A stretch of DNA of 64,000 bases. It comes from Streptomyces gilvus (GTDB taxonomy: Bacteria; Actinomycetota; Actinomycetes; Streptomycetales; Streptomycetaceae). Under the pieces are notes generated by a model. The model saw nothing but the letters and a program-made list of their open reading frames with translations, ran no database searches and was not told where the DNA came from. Location of the stretch: the NCBI RefSeq assembly GCF_022513565.1, contig NZ_JAKWBE010000001.1:620001-684000 (forward strand), in the 5' to 3' direction. Both the position numbers and the translations under genes were made by a program. This document shows, piece by piece, positions 53,420-61,676 of the stretch (its first letter is position 1; every line of letters begins with the position of its first letter).

Positions 53420-53506
53420 GGGACGGGTCCTTCCGCCGGGAGACGGAGACGCACATCGGTCCGGCGGCAGGACGACCGGGGGAGCCGCGCCGTCTACGGT
53501 TCAGGC

Positions 53507-54406
53507 GTGAGCCAACACGGAGCGGAAACGGCCGGAGTAGCCTTTCCCGGCCAGGCGATCGACCGGCGAGCGGTCGATGCGATCCTCGACGCCAACGCGG
53601 AAACGGCGCTGGTCGAGGCGCTGTTCGGCAGACTGGGGGTGACACGGGCCGCGGAGATCGACTTCGCGGACACCCGGGCAGGACAGCCATGCACCTATGC
53701 CGCGGGCCTGCTCTCGGCGTGGGGCCGGTTCGGTGAGCACGCCGACAACCCGGTGACGCTGGGCCACAGTCTCGGCGAGATGACCGCCCTGGTCTACGCC
53801 GGCGCCATCGACCCTCTCGACGGCCTTGAGCTGATGTTCGAGCTGGGGCAGGTCGGCCATGAGCAGGACCGTATACGTCCGAGCAGACTCGTCGTCCTGA
53901 TGGGACTGGACCCCAGCGAGGTGGACTGGGTGTGCCGGCTCGCGGCGGCCGACACCAGCGGAGTGCTCGAACCGTCCGGATTCAACGGGCCCGCCCAGAC
54001 GATCCTGTGCGGTGACGCCAAGTCCGCGCAACTGGCGGGTGACCTGGCCAGGAACCGTGGCGCGGTGGTACGGCTGCTGCCGATCCGCGGCGCCTACCAC
54101 TGCTCGCTCATGGCGGAGGTACTGCCCCGCTGGCGCTCGGCGGTGGAGCGGGTGCGGTACCGGGATCCCCGTATCCCCGTGGTGTCCAGCGTGGACGGCC
54201 GGCGCCGGGTCAGCGCGGACGGACTGGCGGATCTGCTGACCCGGTGGCTGCTGCTGCCGGTGCGATGGAGCGACGCCATCACCGCGGCCGGAGAGGCCGG
54301 TGCCCGTGCGCTGTGGGACGCGGGCCCGGGGGACATCCTCCGCAACGTGGCCCGTCGGGGTTCCGCACTGCCCTTCGTACGCCTCGAATCGCTGGAGGTG
54401 CCATGA
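53507..54406 (+). CDS. Stand-alone acyltransferase (FabD-like) lacking the carboxylate-binding Arg
   Basis: The protein has 299 residues from GTG 53507. It has GHSLGEMTALVYAGAID with catalytic Ser88, and the catalytic His in AYHCSLM. The Arg that in E. coli FabD (residue 117) holds the malonyl carboxylate is Leu113. It should therefore favour a monocarboxylic acyl group (starter unit) or act as an acyl-ACP editing thioesterase like ZhuC, rather than load malonate. It opens the polyketide gene run and overlaps the next gene by four bases. Confidence 0.82.
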   Translation: MSQHGAETAGVAFPGQAIDRRAVDAILDANAETALVEALFGRLGVTRAAEIDFADTRAGQPCTYAAGLLSAWGRFGEHADNPVTLGHSLGEMTALVYAGAIDPLDGLELMFELGQVGHEQDRIRPSRLVVLMGLDPSEVDWVCRLAAADTSGVLEPSGFNGPAQTILCGDAKSAQLAGDLARNRGAVVRLLPIRGAYHCSLMAEVLPRWRSAVERVRYRDPRIPVVSSVDGRRRVSADGLADLLTRWLLLPVRWSDAITAAGEAGARALWDAGPGDILRNVARRGSALPFVRLESLEVP

Positions 54407-55743
54407 GCGGCCCCATGCTGCTCGCCTGGTCGGCCCGCGACGAGCGGGCGGAACCGAGACTGAGACGGAAGATACTCGACGAACTCGCCCGGCACCCGGG
54501 ACATTCCGAGCGGCTGGACCGACTGCTCGACGACCACCGGGATCCGGACCTCCCCGTGCGCGGGGTGGCGGTGGTCAATGGTGCGGATCCCACGGATCCC
54601 ACGGATCCCACCGATCAGGCGCTCGCGGCGGTCCGCGACGCCGCCGTGCGCACGGTCGCCCGGCACGGGCCACCTCGGCCGGTCGCCCTGATGCTGGACG
54701 GCCATGGAGCCCAGCACGTCCGCATGGGCGCCCAACTGTACGGGGCCGAGCCCGAGTTCACGCGGTGGATGGATCATGTGTTCGCCGCCTTCGGCGCGCA
54801 CGGCGGCGTGCTGCGGACCGACTGGCTGGCGGAGCACCCCGTCATCCCCGTCGACGCCGCCGAACGCGGACAGCCCCTGCTGTTCGCCCTGGGGTACGCG
54901 CTCGCCCGTACTGTCGAGAGCTGGGGTGTGCGGCCGGCCGCGCTCGTGGGCCACAGTGTCGGCGAGCTGGCCGCGGCAGCGGTCGCCGGGGTCATCGACC
55001 CGGCGGACGCCGCGTCACTGCTCGCGGCGCGCGGCGCCGCCTACCGCGACGCGGTACCGGGCGGGCTGCTGGCCGTGGCGGCTCCCGCCGGGCAGCTGAC
55101 CAAGTTCCTCGACGGCGAGGTGTGCGTAGGTGTCGTCAACGGGCCGCATCAGACCATGCTCGCCGGTACCGAGGAGGGACTGGACAGCGTGGCACCACGC
55201 CTGAAGGCGGCCGGGTACACCGCTATCCGGGCGCGGATCCCGTTGCCGTTCCACTCCCCGCTGCTCGCGCCGCTCGCCGAGACATCGCAGGCGGCTCTGG
55301 CAAGGACGGTGCTCCGGCCGCCAGGGACCGACGTCTACTCCACGATCACCGCGCGCCGGCTGCGGCCGGAAGAGGCCACCGACCCCGCCTTCTGGTCGGC
55401 GCAGGTGTGCCGCCCCGTGCTGTTCGGGCCGGCCCTCGACGCGCTGTTGAGCGAGCGGGACGTCCTCCTGATCGAGGCGGGCCCGGGCCGCATGCTGACG
55501 AACCTGGCACGGCGTCACGCCGCTGTCGTGGAAGGGCGCAGCGCCGTCGCCGCCATGCTGCCGCAGCGCCAGGGCGGGCCCGGCGCGGACCGCCGTGCGC
55601 TCTTGGACGCCGCGGCGGCCTGCTGGCTGGAGGGGCACCCCCTCGACTGGCGTGCCGTGTCCGTTCGGGGGGACGTCTCCCACTCCGGTAGGAGGCAGGG
55701 AGCCGTCCCGCCGACGGGCGACAGCCGTGACGTGCCCGCCTAG
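54403..55743 (+). CDS. Stand-alone malonyl-type acyltransferase with N-terminal extension
   Basis: The protein has 446 residues. A ~90-residue N-terminal extension precedes an AT domain with GHSVGELAAAAVAG (Ser185), the retained Arg210 in LLAARGAAY, FHSPLLAPLAE (catalytic His) and GPGRMLTNLARR. The Arg fits a dicarboxyl extender such as malonyl-CoA. Residues 62-71 (DPTDPTDPT) come from three perfect 9-bp repeats. Start ATG 54403 overlaps the previous stop. It probably loads the acyl carrier protein of a polyketide synthase outside the window. Confidence 0.85.
   Translation: MSGPMLLAWSARDERAEPRLRRKILDELARHPGHSERLDRLLDDHRDPDLPVRGVAVVNGADPTDPTDPTDQALAAVRDAAVRTVARHGPPRPVALMLDGHGAQHVRMGAQLYGAEPEFTRWMDHVFAAFGAHGGVLRTDWLAEHPVIPVDAAERGQPLLFALGYALARTVESWGVRPAALVGHSVGELAAAAVAGVIDPADAASLLAARGAAYRDAVPGGLLAVAAPAGQLTKFLDGEVCVGVVNGPHQTMLAGTEEGLDSVAPRLKAAGYTAIRARIPLPFHSPLLAPLAETSQAALARTVLRPPGTDVYSTITARRLRPEEATDPAFWSAQVCRPVLFGPALDALLSERDVLLIEAGPGRMLTNLARRHAAVVEGRSAVAAMLPQRQGGPGADRRALLDAAAACWLEGHPLDWRAVSVRGDVSHSGRRQGAVPPTGDSRDVPA
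54584..54610 (+). repeat. Three perfect 9-bp tandem units in the second acyltransferase gene
   Basis: CGGATCCCA occurs three times in a row, encoding repeated Asp-Pro-Thr in the linker before the AT domain. Unit gain or loss would keep the frame. Confidence 0.8.
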
Positions 55744-55931
55744 TGTCTTCCCTGTTCCGCGGTGGACCGGAAGTCGGGAGTACGACGACCGGACCCCCGG
55801 CCGCGGATGACAGTCCTGGGCCGACGCCCGGTGGATCTCGTGCACTTGGAATCCGGTTCCCGACTCGCCGGATCCCGCCTCAGCACCACTCGTCACCACG
55901 CTTCTCATCACCACGCGTCTCAGGAGGAGAC

Positions 55932-56306
55932 ATGCAGCGTTATGCCGTCACGTTCCGTGTTCGTCCCGGTACGGAGGAGGACGTCGCCGACCTGCTGGCC
56001 AGCTACGACCCGCCCAACCCGGAGATCGACGCCGAGACCCGGCTGCTGAGCACCTCGGTGTTCATGAAGGACCAGCAGATCGTGCGGATGATCGAGTTCG
56101 AGGGTGACTTCCGCAAGGTGATGGCCCACCTCTCGCAGGACCCCAGCATCCAGTACGTGGAGCGGGAGCTGGACAAGTACCTGGTCGACGAGGACCGCCG
56201 GGACATGTCCAACCCGCAGGGCGCCAAAGAGTTCTTCACCCGCGCGCTGATGCGGACCGTCACCACGCGCGTCCCCGAGGGCTACGGCACGGTGAAGCCG
56301 GCATGA
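55932..56306 (+). CDS. SchA/CurD-like domain protein
   Basis: The protein has 124 residues beginning QRYAVTFRVRPGTEEDVADLL, with FMKDQQIVRMIEFEGDF and SNPQGAKEFFTRALM, matching the SchA/CurD-like domain known from spore-pigment and other aromatic polyketide clusters. Role is not settled; it is thought to help cyclise or oxidise the polyketide. Strong AGGAGGAG site at the start. 188 bp of non-coding sequence before it likely holds a promoter. Overlaps the SDR by four bases. Confidence 0.85.
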   Translation: MQRYAVTFRVRPGTEEDVADLLASYDPPNPEIDAETRLLSTSVFMKDQQIVRMIEFEGDFRKVMAHLSQDPSIQYVERELDKYLVDEDRRDMSNPQGAKEFFTRALMRTVTTRVPEGYGTVKPA

Positions 56307-57058
56307 GCGACTCACGCGTATTCCTGGTCACCGGTCCCACCGGGGACATGGGGGAGGCGGTGACGGCTCGGCTGGCCGCCTCCGGTCACCGGCTGATGCT
56401 GGCCGCCCGCAACGAGGCCCGACTGAAGGAGATCGCCGAGTCCGCGGATGCGGGCGACCGGATCGCCACCGTCGTAGCGGACACGACGGAGCCGCTGCGG
56501 GCCCGGCAGGCCGTCTCCGAGACGATCGACCGGTTCGGCCGTATCGACGGACTGGTCCATCTCGTCGGCGGGTTCCACATAGGCCCCGTCATGCTCACCG
56601 ACCTCGACGCCTACCAGCGCATGTACCGGGCCAACGTGCTGTCCGCGGTGGCGGCCACGCAGGCGGTGCTGCCGCAGCTGGAGGGCGGCGGCCATCTGGT
56701 CTTCCTGAGCTCGGTGCTCGCGAGCGAGCCCTTCCCGGGCTTCGGTGCGTACGCCGCCGGCAAGGCCGCGCTCCAGGCCTGGGTGAAGTCCCTGTCCCAC
56801 GAGGTCAAGGGCCGGGGCGTGCACGCGCACACGGTCGTGATGACGATGGCCGACACCCAGCGGGCGCGCGCACAACGGCCGCACATGAACTTCGAGCAGG
56901 CGACCAAGCCGACCGCCGTCGCCGACGTCATCGACTTCCTGGTCGGCCCGGGCGCCGACGGCATGTACGGGGCGACGGTGCCGGTCCTCGGCAAGCTGGA
57001 GTTCACCACCTCCCTGATGGCGGCCCCGCCCGGGGCGCCGAAGCTCGACCGGCTGTGA
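56303..57058 (+). CDS. SDR family oxidoreductase in polyketide cluster
   Basis: The protein has 251 residues with VTGPTGDMGEAVTARLAASG (NAD(P) binding), LVGG, Ser in FLSSVLASEPFPGF and GAYAAGKAALQ (catalytic Tyr/Lys). It probably reduces a carbonyl of the polyketide, though some members act as dehydrogenases. It is coupled to the SchA/CurD gene, and the amidohydrolase starts directly after it. Confidence 0.86.
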   Translation: MSDSRVFLVTGPTGDMGEAVTARLAASGHRLMLAARNEARLKEIAESADAGDRIATVVADTTEPLRARQAVSETIDRFGRIDGLVHLVGGFHIGPVMLTDLDAYQRMYRANVLSAVAATQAVLPQLEGGGHLVFLSSVLASEPFPGFGAYAAGKAALQAWVKSLSHEVKGRGVHAHTVVMTMADTQRARAQRPHMNFEQATKPTAVADVIDFLVGPGADGMYGATVPVLGKLEFTTSLMAAPPGAPKLDRL

Positions 57059-57997
57059 GTGCCGATGTTCATCGACATTCACGGACATCTCAGCCCGCCC
57101 GGTGAGAAGGGCGGCGGCCCGCCGAGTCTGCGTGACCCGGAGGCCGTCATCGCCCGAAAACGGGCGCTGGGCATCGAGCTCACCGTGATCGGCAGCCCGG
57201 TGGGGGCAGGCGTGATGCTGCCCCTGCCGGACATCGACAACTACCGGCAGACCGCGGACCAGGTACGGGCCCACAACGAACTCATGGCCGAACTGGTCGA
57301 CCGTCACCCGCAGTCCCTGCGCACCTACGCCTACCTTGACCCGACCGGCGACGAGCGCATGCTGACCCAGGCACAGGAACTGCTCAAGGACTGGCGGTTC
57401 GTGGGCTTCGTCGTCAACTCCAGCATCAACGACGAGTATCTGAGCTCACCGCGCGCCGAGCAGTTCTTCGCCATGGCGAGCGAACTGGCCGTGCCCGTAC
57501 TGCTGCACCCGCCGGCCCGGCCCGTCGGCGCCGCGAGCCTCGGCGACTTCGGCATGGTGGAGCACGTCGGACGGTTCAACGACGTCACCGCCGGACTGGC
57601 CGCCCTGCTGCGCGCCGGCGCGCCGCAGAAGTACCCCGGCCTGGTGCTGGTGGCGGCCGCGGGCGGCGGGGCTGTCGCCCAACTCGCCGAGAAACTCGAT
57701 CTCGCCGCCGTACCGCGAGGCGGCGGCGAGCCCGAGTTCCTCCCCAGCGAGGGACTGCGCCGGATCCACGTCGACACCTCCTGCCCCAGCCCGCACAACC
57801 TCGCGGCCAACCTGGCGGTGCTCGGCGCGGACCGGGTCCTGTTCGGTACCGACGCACCGCCTCTGATGGAGGCGCTCGAACCCACGCTGCGCCTGGTGAC
57901 CGGGGCCGGCCTGTCCGCCGCGGATCTGGACCGCGTCACCCGCCTCAACGCCCTGGAGCTGTACGGCCTGCAGTCCTCGCCCACGCCGGTTTCGTGA
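57059..57997 (+). CDS. Amidohydrolase-2 (ACMSD-type) family protein
   Basis: The protein has 312 residues from GTG 57059 (ATG 57065 possible). Metal-site motifs: FIDIHGHL (HxH), LLHPPARP (His) and LFGTDAPPLMEALEPTLRLV (Asp). The ACMSD branch decarboxylates aromatic or enol acids with a divalent metal. In a polyketide cluster it may remove a carboxyl group or hydrolyse a lactone or amide. The true substrate is not known. Confidence 0.83.
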   Translation: MPMFIDIHGHLSPPGEKGGGPPSLRDPEAVIARKRALGIELTVIGSPVGAGVMLPLPDIDNYRQTADQVRAHNELMAELVDRHPQSLRTYAYLDPTGDERMLTQAQELLKDWRFVGFVVNSSINDEYLSSPRAEQFFAMASELAVPVLLHPPARPVGAASLGDFGMVEHVGRFNDVTAGLAALLRAGAPQKYPGLVLVAAAGGGAVAQLAEKLDLAAVPRGGGEPEFLPSEGLRRIHVDTSCPSPHNLAANLAVLGADRVLFGTDAPPLMEALEPTLRLVTGAGLSAADLDRVTRLNALELYGLQSSPTPVS

Positions 57998-58025
57998 CCG
58001 GATGAACCGGAGAACAGGAGTCGCG

Positions 58026-58056
58026 GAATGGACAGTGATCCGAATGGACAGTGATC
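58026..58056 (+). repeat. 15-bp tandem duplication over the SDR start codon
   Basis: GAATGGACAGTGATC occurs at 58026-58040 and 58042-58056, one base apart. The first ATG (58028) has AGGAG seven bases upstream but opens only eight codons (MDSDPNGQ) and stops at 58052-58054. The second ATG (58044) is in the SDR frame. Confidence 0.85.
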
Positions 58057-58781
58057 TGAAAGGCAAACGCGTGCTCGTGACCGGCGGCACGCGCGGCATA
58101 GGCCGCTCCATCGTTCTGGCCTTCGCCGCGCGGGGCGCCACCGTGCACACCTGCGGCCGCACCGACGGCGAGGCGGCCGCGGCCCTGCGCACTGACCTTG
58201 GGCAGTACGGCGGCGAGCACGTCGTCCACGCCGCCGACGTGGCCGACCCCGCCCAGTGCCGCTCGCTCGTCACGGCCGCGACCGAGGCGCTCGGCGGCCT
58301 CGACGTCCTCGTCAACAACGCGGGCGTCGTTAGCCACCGCACCCTCGACGAACTCGACGGGGACGAGTGGAGCCGCGTCCTCGACACCAACCTGCGCGGC
58401 ACCTTTGAGGTGACCCGGGCGGCGCTGCCCGCGTTGGGCGAGGGCGGCTCGGTCATCAACATCGCCTCTGCCGTGGCCATGATCGGCATGGTCGCGCGCA
58501 CCCACTACACCGCGTCCAAGGCGGCGGTCTACGGCTTCACTCGCTCCCTGTGCAAGGAGGCCGGGCCGCGCGGCATCCGGGCCAACGTGGTGGCCCCGGG
58601 GATCATCGAGACCGACCAGGCGGCGGGGCTGACCGGAGAGGTGCGCAAGCGGTACGAGGCGCTGGCCGCCCTGGGCCGCCTGGGCACCCCGGAGGACGTC
58701 GCCGACGTGGTGCTGTTCCTCGCCGGCGACGGCGCCCGGTTCGTCTCCGGCCAGACGATCGTCGTCGACGGAGGCATCTGA
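58044..58781 (+). CDS. FabG-like short-chain dehydrogenase/reductase
   Basis: The protein has 245 residues from ATG 58044. It has VTGGTRGIGRSIVLAF, NNAG, Ser in NIASAVAMIG, and YTASK, all of the classical reductase. The sequence closely fits beta-ketoacyl reductases used on aromatic polyketides or their tailoring. The start region carries a tandem duplication that places a false start at the ribosome site. GTG 58035 or ATG 58002 in the same frame are alternatives. Overlaps the ABM gene by one base. Confidence 0.86.
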   Translation: MDSDLKGKRVLVTGGTRGIGRSIVLAFAARGATVHTCGRTDGEAAAALRTDLGQYGGEHVVHAADVADPAQCRSLVTAATEALGGLDVLVNNAGVVSHRTLDELDGDEWSRVLDTNLRGTFEVTRAALPALGEGGSVINIASAVAMIGMVARTHYTASKAAVYGFTRSLCKEAGPRGIRANVVAPGIIETDQAAGLTGEVRKRYEALAALGRLGTPEDVADVVLFLAGDGARFVSGQTIVVDGGI

Positions 58782-59098
58782 TGGGCGACGCGCGCACGGT
58801 GCGCGCTGTGCTGACGATGACGGTGTCGCCGCAGGCCGCCGACGCCTTCGAGCGGGAATGGGCGGCCGTCGCCGCCTGGATCCAGCACCAGTCCGGCTGC
58901 CTGCGCCAGACCCTGTGCCGCCGGCCCGGCACCGAGGAGATCACCTATGTGATCACCTCCGACTGGTCCGACCGCGCCACCTACCACCGTTTCGAGACCA
59001 GCGAACGACAGGACACCGCGACCGCGGGACTGCGCGCCATGCGCACCACGGCGCGCATGGACGTCCTCGACATCGTCGAACACAAGGAGGCCTCATGA
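58781..59098 (+). CDS. Antibiotic biosynthesis monooxygenase (ABM) domain protein 1
   Basis: The protein has 105 residues. It has RAVLTMTVSPQAADAFEREWAAV, QHQSGCLRQTLCRR and the SDWSDRATYHRFETSER pattern of ABM proteins, cofactor-free oxygenases such as ActVA-Orf6 that turn a phenol into a quinone. Directly coupled to the SDR before and ABM 2 after. Equal length of the two ABM proteins suggests old duplication, though identity is low. Confidence 0.82.
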   Translation: MGDARTVRAVLTMTVSPQAADAFEREWAAVAAWIQHQSGCLRQTLCRRPGTEEITYVITSDWSDRATYHRFETSERQDTATAGLRAMRTTARMDVLDIVEHKEAS

Positions 59099-59412
59099 GT
59101 GTCTACGTCATGGTGTCCGCGCGTATCAAGCCCGGTACCTCGCAGGAGTTCGAGCGGGCCTTCGAGGAGGTGCGCGCCAAGGTCGGCGGCACCCCGGGCC
59201 ACCTCGGCGAGCAGCTGCTGCGGCACAGCGAGGACCCCGAGCGCTACACCCTGCTCGGGCACTGGGAGAGCACCGAGAAGTTCCTCGCCTGGGAGGACGC
59301 CCCCATCCACCGGGAGAACACCGTCCCGCTGCGCCCGTTCTGGGCGGGCGCCGTCGAGCGCGTTATCCACGAGGTCGCCGTCGACCGCGCGAGTACCGAG
59401 GCCAGGCCGTGA
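59095..59412 (+). CDS. Antibiotic biosynthesis monooxygenase (ABM) domain protein 2
   Basis: The protein has 105 residues with VYVMVSARIKPGTSQEFERAFEEV, LGEQLLRHSEDPERYTLLGHW and WESTEKFLAWED, again an ABM fold. It probably forms dimers, alone or with ABM 1, and oxidises an aromatic ring or acts as a cyclase-like helper. ATGA overlap with the gene before and GTGA with the epimerase. Confidence 0.84.
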   Translation: MSVYVMVSARIKPGTSQEFERAFEEVRAKVGGTPGHLGEQLLRHSEDPERYTLLGHWESTEKFLAWEDAPIHRENTVPLRPFWAGAVERVIHEVAVDRASTEARP

Positions 59413-60422
59413 TATCCGGCGACAGCGGTACGACGACGGTCCCGGCCGGGCGCCGGGCCGTCGTCACCGGCGCCGCCGGGTTTATCGGATCCCACCTGTG
59501 CGAGGCGCTGCTGGCGGCCGGCTGGCTGGTGACCGGCGTCGACCACCTGTGCGGCCACCCGGCCGAGGTGACCGCCCGCAACCTCCGTACGCTGCGCCCC
59601 GACCCGCGGTTCGTGCTGGTCCGCGCCGATCTGGCCACCGCCGAGCTGGAACCCCTGCTGTACGGCACGGACACGGTGTTCCACCTGGCCGCGCGGCCGG
59701 GAGTGCGGGCCTCGTGGGGCGAGGACTTCGCCGAGTACGCCGACAGCAACGTCCTGGGCACCCACCGCCTGCTCGACGCGGCGGGGCGCGCGGGTGTCCG
59801 GCGCGCGGTGATCTCGTCGTCCTCCAGTGTCTACGGCGGCGCGGAGGACGGCGCGACGGCGGAATCGAGGCTGCCGGCCCCGCTGTCGCCGTACGGCGCG
59901 ACCAAGCTGATGACCGAACAGCTCGCACTGGCCCACGCCCGCCGGCCGGGCGCGGTCACCAGCGTGGTGGCCCTGCGCTACTTCACGGTGTACGGGCCCA
60001 GGCAGCGCGAGGAGATGGCCATCACCCGGATGATCGAGTCCGCGCTCACGGGCCGGCCGTTCACCGTGTACGGGGACGGGCTGCAGCGCCGCGACTTCAC
60101 CTTCGTGTCCGACGCGGTGCGGGCGAACCTGCTCGCAGCCGAGGTGGACGCACGGGCCGTCGCCGTCAACACCGGCAGCGGTAAGACCGTCACCGTGCTG
60201 GAGCTCATCCGGCTCATCGGCGAGGTGGTGGGACGGCCCGTACGGTACGAGCACGGGCCGGCCGCCGACGGGGACGCGCGCAGCACCCATGCCGACCTGA
60301 CCGCGGCGGCGGAACTGCTCGCCTACGCGCCCACCGTCGATCTGCGCACCGGGCTGCGTCACCAGGCCGAGTGGATGCGCTCGGCCGCCGGGCCGCGTGC
60401 GCTGCAGCCGGTAGGCGGGTGA
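59409..60422 (+). CDS. NAD-dependent epimerase/dehydratase
   Basis: The protein has 337 residues from GTG 59409. It has VTGAAGFIGSHLCEALL, HLAARPGVRASW, SSSSSVYGG and a complete SPYGATK catalytic motif, then RYFTVYGPRQR and RRDFTFVSDAVRANL. It is of the UDP-glucuronate/galacturonate 4-epimerase-like type. In this cluster it may make a sugar for attachment, or reshape an aglycone; no glycosyltransferase is seen so far. In contrast to the GalE homologue at 23197 its active site is intact. Confidence 0.86.
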   Translation: MISGDSGTTTVPAGRRAVVTGAAGFIGSHLCEALLAAGWLVTGVDHLCGHPAEVTARNLRTLRPDPRFVLVRADLATAELEPLLYGTDTVFHLAARPGVRASWGEDFAEYADSNVLGTHRLLDAAGRAGVRRAVISSSSSVYGGAEDGATAESRLPAPLSPYGATKLMTEQLALAHARRPGAVTSVVALRYFTVYGPRQREEMAITRMIESALTGRPFTVYGDGLQRRDFTFVSDAVRANLLAAEVDARAVAVNTGSGKTVTVLELIRLIGEVVGRPVRYEHGPAADGDARSTHADLTAAAELLAYAPTVDLRTGLRHQAEWMRSAAGPRALQPVGG

Positions 60423-60428
60423 CGCCGT

Positions 60429-61676
60429 ATGCTCCCCGCGCTGCGCAACCGCAACTACCGCATGTGGCTGATAGGGCTGTCCGTCGCGAACATCGGCACC
60501 TGGATGCAGCGGACGGCCCAGGACTGGCTGGTCCTCGAACTCACCGGCAAGTCCGGGACCGCCCTGGGCACGGTCACCGGCCTGCAGTTCCTGCCCATCC
60601 TGCTGGTGGGACCGGTGGGCGGCATGCTCGCCGACCGGCTCCCCCGGCGCAGACTGCTGCTGTGGACGCAGCTGGTGGCGGGGGCGTGCGGGGTCGCGCT
60701 GGGCGCCCTCGTCCTCGGCGGGGCGGTGCACACCTGGCACGTCTACCTGATCGCCCTGCTCCTGGGGCTCGTCAACGCGGTGTTCCAGCCCACCGTGCAG
60801 GCCTTCGTACTGGAGCTTGTGACCCGCGAGGAGGTGCCCAGTGTGGTCGGCCTGTCCGGCGGTTCCTTCCACGCCGCCAGGCTGGTCGGCCCCGGGCTGG
60901 CCGGTGCGCTGATCGCCGCCACGGGCACCGGGCCGGTGTTCCTCATCGCCGCCGCCACGGTGCTCTCGCCCGTCACCGCACTGTTGCGGATGGACCCAGC
61001 CGGACTCCACGAGGTCCCGGCCGAACGGAGCGGACTGTCGATGATCGTCGACGGGCTGCGCTACGCGGTACGGGATCCGGGGATCCGGCTGGTCCTCGGC
61101 GTCACCGCGTTCGTGGGGACCCTGTCGGCGAACACACAGATCACCAACGCCCTCATGGCGACCAAGGAATTCGGCCGCGGAGCACAGGAGTACGGCCTGC
61201 TGGGCTCGGTGGTCGCCATCGGCTCGCTGGCCGGAGCGGCGCTGGCGGCACGCCGCAAGACGGTGCCGCTCTGGTTCGTCGCGGCCAGCGCGCCCGCGTT
61301 CGCCGCGGCGAACCTGGTGTCCGGCCTCATGCCGGGCTATGTGTGGTTCGCCGTGGCGCTGGTACCGGTGGGCGTCGCACAGCTGACGTTCATCACCGCC
61401 GCCAACTCCAGCTTGCAACTGCGGTCGGCCCCGGAGATGCGCGGGCGCGTCATGGCGCTGTTCATGATGCTCACCATGGGCACCACCACCATCGGCGCCC
61501 CGCTGGTGGGCTGGCTCGCGCAGGCATGGGGGGCACGCGCCGCGCTCGTCGGCATCAACCTCGCCGCCCTGCTGGGCGCGGCCTTCGTACTCCTGCTGCA
61601 CCGGCCCGCCATGAGGTCCCTGCGGGCCGAGGAACACAAGGACGGACACAGGGAGGTCGAGGTGGGGATGACATGA
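60429..61676 (+). CDS. MFS transporter (EntS-like), probable product exporter
   Basis: The protein has 415 residues and about 12 hydrophobic segments with NIGTWMQRTAQDWLVLELT and ADRLPRRRLLLWTQ, the pattern of the MFS_3/enterobactin-exporter group. It probably exports the polyketide and may give self-resistance. ATG 60429 is six bases after the epimerase stop and its own stop overlaps the hydroxylase start by four bases. Confidence 0.88.
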   Translation: MLPALRNRNYRMWLIGLSVANIGTWMQRTAQDWLVLELTGKSGTALGTVTGLQFLPILLVGPVGGMLADRLPRRRLLLWTQLVAGACGVALGALVLGGAVHTWHVYLIALLLGLVNAVFQPTVQAFVLELVTREEVPSVVGLSGGSFHAARLVGPGLAGALIAATGTGPVFLIAAATVLSPVTALLRMDPAGLHEVPAERSGLSMIVDGLRYAVRDPGIRLVLGVTAFVGTLSANTQITNALMATKEFGRGAQEYGLLGSVVAIGSLAGAALAARRKTVPLWFVAASAPAFAAANLVSGLMPGYVWFAVALVPVGVAQLTFITAANSSLQLRSAPEMRGRVMALFMMLTMGTTTIGAPLVGWLAQAWGARAALVGINLAALLGAAFVLLLHRPAMRSLRAEEHKDGHREVEVGMT

